DNA of 64,000 nt from Datura wrightii (taxonomy: Eukaryota; Streptophyta; Magnoliopsida; Solanales; Solanaceae). Below, piece after piece: positions 58,252 through 64,000 of the stretch (positions are counted from its first letter, which is position 1; every line of letters starts with the position of its first letter). Position numbers and translations under genes: made by a program. Under the pieces are notes generated by a model that was not told where the DNA came from, made no database searches, and worked only from the letters and a program-made list of their open reading frames with translations. The stretch lies in assembly GCA_035772735.1 (NCBI GenBank), contig JASDFA010000016.1:177821001-177885000 (forward strand). The letters run 5' to 3'.

Positions 58252-60788
58252 TGTAACACCCCAAAACGTTCCTAGACCAAACTCAGACTTGGCATGAAAA
58301 AAACCAGAAAAACTAGAAATTTTATCTCAGAACAACCGAGACAACAAGTCATTATCAGTAGTAACGACCCATTGTCTGGGTCATGGTCAGCCTTGCCAGT
58401 TGTCCTTCGGGAACCAAAGAGACATGGAACGACCCATTGTAAGGAGTAACGAGTCATCCTGTCACTCATTGCCTTCCCAACTCAGAAATAAGTTAATCCC
58501 TTTTCAGGAACCCACGAGTTAGATGACGAGTCATTGTGTGATGTAACGAGTCGTGGGGTGACTCGTTTGTTAAAGCCTAGGTGTTGGTCAAATCTTCTTC
58601 CAGTAGAAATGAGAGGCTACAACGGCCCATTGTATCACACAACGAGTCATTGTTTCCATCCATGGAAACAAGTCAAGAAATCCCTCGATTTTTCTAGTGG
58701 AGACAATGAGCAGATACAATGACCCATTGGTTTTACCAACAAGTCGTTATATCATCCATTAGCTGAGGGACCAAGTTGTCCCTGCCAGTGACAACGAGAG
58801 GTACCAATGACCCATTGGTTCGTCCAATGAATTGTGGTCTCCTTCCGTTGTCGAATTCCAGTGAGCCCTGATTCTAGGCCCGGGACCAACGACTGGTCCC
58901 AACGAGTCACGGTATCAACCAGCGACTAGTTTTGTGACCCGTTGGTCCCTGTTGGGCAGTTTTCCAAATTTTCTTTTAGGGGGATTTTTGTAACTTTCCA
59001 CCTTTTAATCCCTAAACTATGTCATTTTTGGGTTATATTCAGGGGATTTAAGGAGGTAATTGACGTTCACTCTTTATTCCTCTCATTCTATCAAAGTCGT
59101 AATATAGAAAACTCAGTCAGGAAGCACAGAGCAGGGTCAAGGGTTTTAATTCTTCTTCTCAGATTTCTCAAGGGTTTTCTTAGGGATTCTACTCCAGGTA
59201 TGTGGGAATTCAACAAGGGAATTGTTTAATTCTTGTGCCCCAAAATCCTTTTGTAATTTCTTATCTATTCTAGCCTTGAGATTTTGTGTTTGGGTAAATT
59301 TTAAGCCAAGATTCTAATTAATTTGTATGGATTATTGTGTACATGAATTCTTGCTATGTTTCCTCTACGTAGTAATCATGTTTCTATCTACTTCATGTGA
59401 AATGGTTTAGCCCTAATTCTATAAATGCAGTAAATTGGGTCTTGCATAGTTGATTAGATATTAATGATGCTTGAATCTATTAGTCTTTGAATTCCCGTGT
59501 TGTTACTATCATATAAATTCTCAATCAGTTGCATGCTAGTTCAGTCTCAATTAGAGTGTTAGCATTTTCAATATCTTTCAGTAATGTCGGCTAATCAGTT
59601 TGACTATAGTAAGTTTTCTTAAGGTGTCAGTAATACCTCCCAGTCCTAGTTTACAGATATCAATTATCACTTAGTTATCTAGACGGTTACGACGCTTACA
59701 GATAAGAAGCTTTGACCAGTCTTATAACCATCACTAATCAGTTATCAGCTAGTTCTATAGATGGTTACGACGTTTCCAGATAAGCAGCTCTAACTAGTTT
59801 TAGAACACTAGTTTTCAATTATCTGGTCCTATAGACTCTTAGGTTACTTCCAGATAAGTATTCCTGACTTAATCTAGGACCCCAACTTAGAGTTATCAGC
59901 TTAGTAGTCAAGTTAAGACTATCGTGCGGGTAGTAATTAGCATTGAGTTGACCGGGGTTCCAGCACACCCAGGTTCACAGAACTACGTTGCCACCATAGG
60001 TTATTGATCAACCAGGCCTCAGACTTGTGATCACCCAGCTCACCCACTATACCCTGGCAAGGTACAGTGGGCTTTCTCCGATGGATGTATACATCGGACT
60101 CTATGTTTAGCTCACGTGGTTATATGTCGATTATAGACTCTCCCACTTGTCAGTACAGTTTAAGTCCAGCTCAATATATTTCAATTTAGCTTAATTAAGT
60201 CACTCAATTTCAGGACAGGTTTATGACCATCAGTCAGGGTCATTATTGACCATATCAGTTATAGCTCAATTTTTATCAATATTTAGTATCATTTGGTCAT
60301 TTCATGTTATTTTAGTTCAGTTGTTATTTTCTATGTTTGTTGTATATCTCACTTACTCAGTACATTCATGGTACTGAGGCATACTTTCTATGATGTATAG
60401 TATCATGATACAAGTGCAGATTCTCAGTCCTAGCATCGTTAGTAGTTCCCTTCGACGATTCTAGCAGCAGCAGTCCTTTTGATGAGTCCACATCTTCCAA
60501 GGACAATATTTGCTTTTCAGTTAGTTCTTTTCTAGACAAATTTTAGAGTTAGTTGGGGGCTTGTCCCAACAACTCATCAGTTAGTAGTTGACTTTCAAAC
60601 ACAGTTGTTTAGTATTGTTTCTAGTTATATTTACACCCTCAGCAATATTAATTACATAATTATTTTTGTAAAGCTTCCGCTTATGTTTATTCAGTTTACC
60701 AGTATAATGCTAGACCATGGGTTAGCTTGGGGTCACTTGTGGCACCAAGTACCGTGTCTCGTTCAGTGTGTAGACTCGGGTCATGAAA
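58252..60788 (+). repeat. 5' LTR of element G
   Basis: Begins tgtaacaccccaaaacg and ends gggtcatgaaa. The palindrome cluster at 58330-58950 (acgagtcgt, acgagtcat and acgacccat variants) is the longest in the window. An array of about 60-70-bp units with agataagcagctytgac-like words lies at about 59640-59900. The right end of the LTR is inferred from the primer site, as the second LTR is not in view. Confidence 0.75.
59640..59910. repeat. Degenerate tandem repeat inside the LTR of element G
   Basis: About three to four units of 60-85 bp sharing gttatcagctagt, ctatagacggttacgac and ccagataagcagctctaac-like words. Confidence 0.55.
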
Positions 60789-60792
60789 AATG

Positions 60793-60804
60793 TGGTATCA
60801 GAGC
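60793..60804 (+). other. Primer binding site of element G (initiator tRNA-Met)
   Basis: tggtatcagagc, a perfect match, four bases after the LTR. Confidence 0.9.
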
Positions 60805-61008
60805 ACTAGGTTTGGAGTATCCTAGGATGTCTGAAAGTCGCGTCAAGTAGAGTCCTTTTCATGGGTGTGAAGCGCGCCACACTTATGACAGGGATGTTAC
60901 AAGACGTTATTAGGAAAACTACCTTTTGTTCATACTTCTTATCGTGCGTTGAAGGTTAATACCAGAAATGTCCTCTGAACCTGTGCCTTATTCATTTGAG
61001 TTAAAAAT

Positions 61009-62160
61009 ATGTCTCCGGGATGAGGAAATGGAAGGAGGGCTGGCAATGCCATCCAACCTGCCTCACCAGCTCCGGCAGCCCCTCAGGACTACCAAGTGTC
61101 CTTAGTAGAATTCTGAGCGGCAATGCAGCTGTTGGCTCAAACAGTGACCAACCAAGTGAACCAACAGGTGGTTCCAGTGAATACAAATGGGTCTACAGTA
61201 GCTTCTAGGGTTCGGAACTTCACCCGAATGAACCCTCCATCTTTCCATGGATCTATGGTGGGAGAGGACCCGCAAAAGTTTGTGGATGAGCTGTGTAAGA
61301 TCACCCGAATTATGGGTGTTAGCTCTGTGGAGAGTGCTGATTTGGCTACCTACCATTTGAAAGGAGTGGCTCAGATTTGGTACAATCAATAGAAGGAAGG
61401 GAGGCCAAAAGCAGAACCAGGGCCAATAGAGTGGGAAGAGTTCAAGACCGCATTTCTAGACAGATTTTTTCCTCAGGAATTGAGGGAGGCCAAGGTCACT
61501 GAATTCATGAACTTAAAGTAGGGTAAAGTTTGCGTTGGAGTTCACTCTATTGTCAATGTATGCCCCATAGATGGTAGTGGAGCCAAGGGCTCGCATGCTC
61601 AAATTCATAAATGAGGTGTCAAATTTAGTACTTAAGGAGTACAAAACCACGATGCTCGACATCGACCTATCCAGCCTCATCATTCATGCCCAACAGATTG
61701 AGGCAAAAAAGTTGAAGAATATTGAGTGGGAGAACGAGAGGGATGGAATAAGTCAGTCGGATTATGGCCACTAGAGGTCCGGCGACAGTAGTCGCCCCAG
61801 CAGTAGCAACAGAATACTCCAGCACCCACATCAGCTAGTGCCCCTACTTTCCAATTCCGTAATGATCGAAAGGGTGGAGCATATGGCTCTTAGTCCCAGA
61901 GTTACAGTGCCATCAACCGTTACCCAGTTTGTCCTGAGTGTGGCAAGAACCATCTAGGTGAAAGTCGCATGGGTAAAGAGGGTTGCTTCGGATGTGGGCA
62001 GTTGGATCACAAGTTAAAAGAGTTCCCTTCAGTAGGAGGGGAGAGAGCTCATTCTACTTCAGTAGCCCTAGCAGGCCGTCCAACTCAGCAGGGTAATACT
62101 TCAGGTAAGGATGGCGTTCAGTGCCAAAATCGCTTTTATGCTTTGTCCTCTCGTTAGGAT
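61009..62160 (+). pseudogene. gag of element G
   Basis: The ATG at 61009 is in frame with the capsid domain: VRNFTRMNPPSF, then FVDELCKITRIMGV, LKGVAQIWYNQ and FKTAFLDRFFPQELREAKV. In-frame stops: TGA at 61021 and 61114 (expected CGA), TAG at 61390 (expected TGG) and 61519 (expected CAG). A frameshift near 61530 moves the next part to 61571-61774. The original frame returns by 61969 with a CCHC knuckle whose last cysteine is Phe (CFGCGQLDHKLKEF) and a Gln/Gly-rich linker ending YALSSR. Confidence 0.87.
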
Positions 62161-63385
62161 TAGGGGAGCTCACCTTACGTAGCCACGGGTATGTTACGTC
62201 TTTTCTACCTAGTTGCATATGCCCTACTAGATCCAAGAGGGACACTATCGTTTGTGACTCTTTATGTAGTTGTTCAGTTTGAAATCAGTCCAAAAGTCCT
62301 CTCGGAACCATTCTCAGTCTCTACCCCAGTTGGTGAGTTTGTTAGAGCCAGGCGGCTATATAGAAACCGCCCAGTCTCAGTGTTGAATAAAATCATTCTA
62401 ACTAATCTAGTAGAGCTAGACATGGTCGATTTCAACCTCATTCTTAGCATGGATTGGTTACATTCTAGTTATGCCTTAGTTGACTACATAACTAGAGTCT
62501 TCAGGTTTCAGTTTCCCAATGAGCCAGTCTTAGAATGGATAAGTAGTGTTTTAGTGCCTAAGGGGCGGTTTATTTCCTACCTTAAGGCAAGGAAGCTCAT
62601 TTTGAAGGGATGCATCTATCACCTAGTTTGGGTCAAAGATTCTAGCTCTGATACCCCAACTATATAGTCAGTTCTAGTTGTTAGAGAATTCCCTGACATG
62701 TTTCCCGAAGATCTTCCCGGAGTCCCTCCCGAGCCGAAAATAGACTTCGACATAGACCTTCTTCCATACACTCAACCCATCTCTATTCCTCCATATAGAA
62801 TGGCTCCACCTGAGCTTAAGGAGATGAAGGAACATCTAAAAGACCTATTTGATAAGGGTTTCATCAGGCCCAGCATCTCTTCATGGGGTGCTCTAGTGTT
62901 GTTCGTGCGAAAGAAAGATGGTACTCTCAGAATGTGTATCGACTACTGTCAACTGAATAAGGTTACAGTTAAGAATAGGTATCCCCTACCTAGGATTGAC
63001 AACTTGTTCAATCAGCTTCAAGGAGCTAGTTTTTTTTTTCTAAGGTAGATCTCAGGGCGGGATATCATCAGTTTAGAGTCAAGGAATGTGACATACTGAA
63101 AACAACCTTCAGAACTCGGTATGGTCACTATGAATTTGTGGTTATGTCCTTTGGACTAACCATTGCCCCTGCAGCTTTCATGGATCTAATGAACAGGGTA
63201 TTCAAACAGTATCTGAACATGTTCGTAATTGGTTTCATAGACGATATTTTGATATACTCCAGAAATAAGAAAGAGCATGCTAACCATCTAAGGATAGTGT
63301 TCAGACTCTCAGAGACCGCCAGTTGTTCGCTAAATTCAGTAAATGTGAATTCTGGATGAATTATGTGGCTTTCCTCCGTCATGTG
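62161..63385 (+). pseudogene. Protease and partial RT of element G
   Basis: In the gag frame after TAGs at 62155 and 62161. Protease 62191-62667: DPRGTLSFVTLYV (active-site Gly displaced by an Arg), STPVGEF and ILSMDWLHSS. A TAG at 62665 (expected CAG) precedes [43 protein letters not shown] 10-T run (63030-63039) carries one extra T, shifting the frame. The next piece (63138-63359) has [17 protein letters not shown] and the FIDD box (63234-63245). A second frameshift lies near 63310. Cut at 63385 by the LTR of element H. Confidence 0.88.
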
Positions 63386-64000
63386 TGTTACACCCCGTAA
63401 TTTTAAATGAATAAATAGCCTAATGGCATGTTGGTTAAGGGATTTAAAAGAAAAAAGGAGAAAAGTTGGTTATTCCATTTTTATCAATAAAAACCAGAAA
63501 AAATAGAGGGTATAGCCATGTAAGTCAAAACCCACGACTTTTATATATAATTCCTTCCTATTACGCTTCGAAATGTGGTCTAAACTCTGTTCCGGCTTAG
63601 ATACAGAGGTATAAAGCTGCAGAGAGCAATACTACGGAGTTGGTTTCGTGAAATTTGGCCGGAGAAATGTCGTGCTACCAAGGTAAAGTAAATAGAATTG
63701 CTTTAAATTAGTACCAATGTGTTTCTAGCCTTACAGTGAGCATTTATCCCTTCTGGACTATCGAGAAATAACGAGTTTTCGACCGTTTTCCAATATCGAA
63801 GCTTGGGATAAATATATATCAAAAGTGATAATTTCTCCCGGATATTAATGTATTTAGTTCTAATTGACATGTATATGAATATAGTTGGGAGAAACAACAG
63901 AAGTACCGATGGAAATCACATCGGTCAGTCAGGTACTCAGAAACCAAGCATGTAAAGCTATTCTTGCGGCAAGTCAGGAAGTACAGTCTAGGAAATAAAT
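63386..64000 (+). mobile_element. Element H: start of an LTR related to element F (runs off the window)
   Basis: Starts tgttacaccccgtaa, like the F LTR read on the minus strand, and shares further blocks (catgttggttaag; aaatttggccgga; gagcattt-tcccttct; cggtcagtcaggtactcag near the edge). It has a TATA-like ttatatataa at 63540-63549 but not the F palindromic tandem. The five bases before it (atgtg, 63381-63385) would be the target duplication. Only 615 bp are visible, so solo LTR versus full element cannot be decided. Confidence 0.8.

Larger units (their letters stand above)
58252..63385 (+). mobile_element. Element G: chromovirus, truncated in RT by element H
   Basis: 5' LTR (58252-60788), tRNA-Met primer site, gag, protease and the first two thirds of RT, where the LTR of H begins. 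The remainder probably continues beyond the window. The LTR is related in layout to those of C and D (same palindrome words, same 3' end type) but differs in sequence. Confidence 0.85.

Overview
This window looks like repeat-rich, probably heterochromatic, nuclear DNA of a flowering plant. I see no host gene, rRNA or tRNA gene, or CRISPR array. The retroelement families (Ty3/Gypsy chromoviruses primed by initiator tRNA-Met, and Athila-type elements primed by tRNA-Asp) and a MITE fragment near 55.5 kb suggest an asterid, most likely Solanaceae. That assignment is from memory of similar sequences, not from a search.

Almost everything is nested transposons, named A to H here. Left nest (1180-26941): chromovirus A has a perfect 5-bp target duplication. 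Its gag is split by a complete hAT DNA transposon (4118-7850, 11-bp TIRs, 8-bp target duplication). Its 3' LTR is split by element B (12650-24758), an Athila-like element without pol. The 3' LTR of B is split in turn by C, a 5'-truncated chromovirus on the minus strand (17928 to about 24001).

Right nest (28049-55435): chromovirus D, same LTR family as C but on the plus strand, has gag split by the Athila-type element E (30816-54277). E has LTRs, a tRNA-Asp primer site, gag, protease, RT, RNase H, integrase and an env-position ORF. The 3' non-coding end of E is split by F (42900-52668, minus strand), the best preserved chromovirus here, with a perfect target duplication. D stops in its protease at a (GT)n tract and a MITE fragment. 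After an AT-rich stretch with no recognised gene (55703-58251), chromovirus G (58252-63385) runs to its RT, where H, whose LTR is related to that of F, begins and runs off the window.

Every coding region is a pseudogene. Many stops are TAG or TGA where CAG, CGA or TGG is expected, as cytosine deamination would give.

The most unusual signal is a cluster of short palindromes in the first part of the LTRs. In B, E and F it lies just upstream of a TATA box. The ACGAGTCGT type occurs in chromovirus LTRs (C, D, G), in the unrelated Athila LTR of E, and in two more clusters inside E ahead of a splice-acceptor-like site at its env-position ORF.
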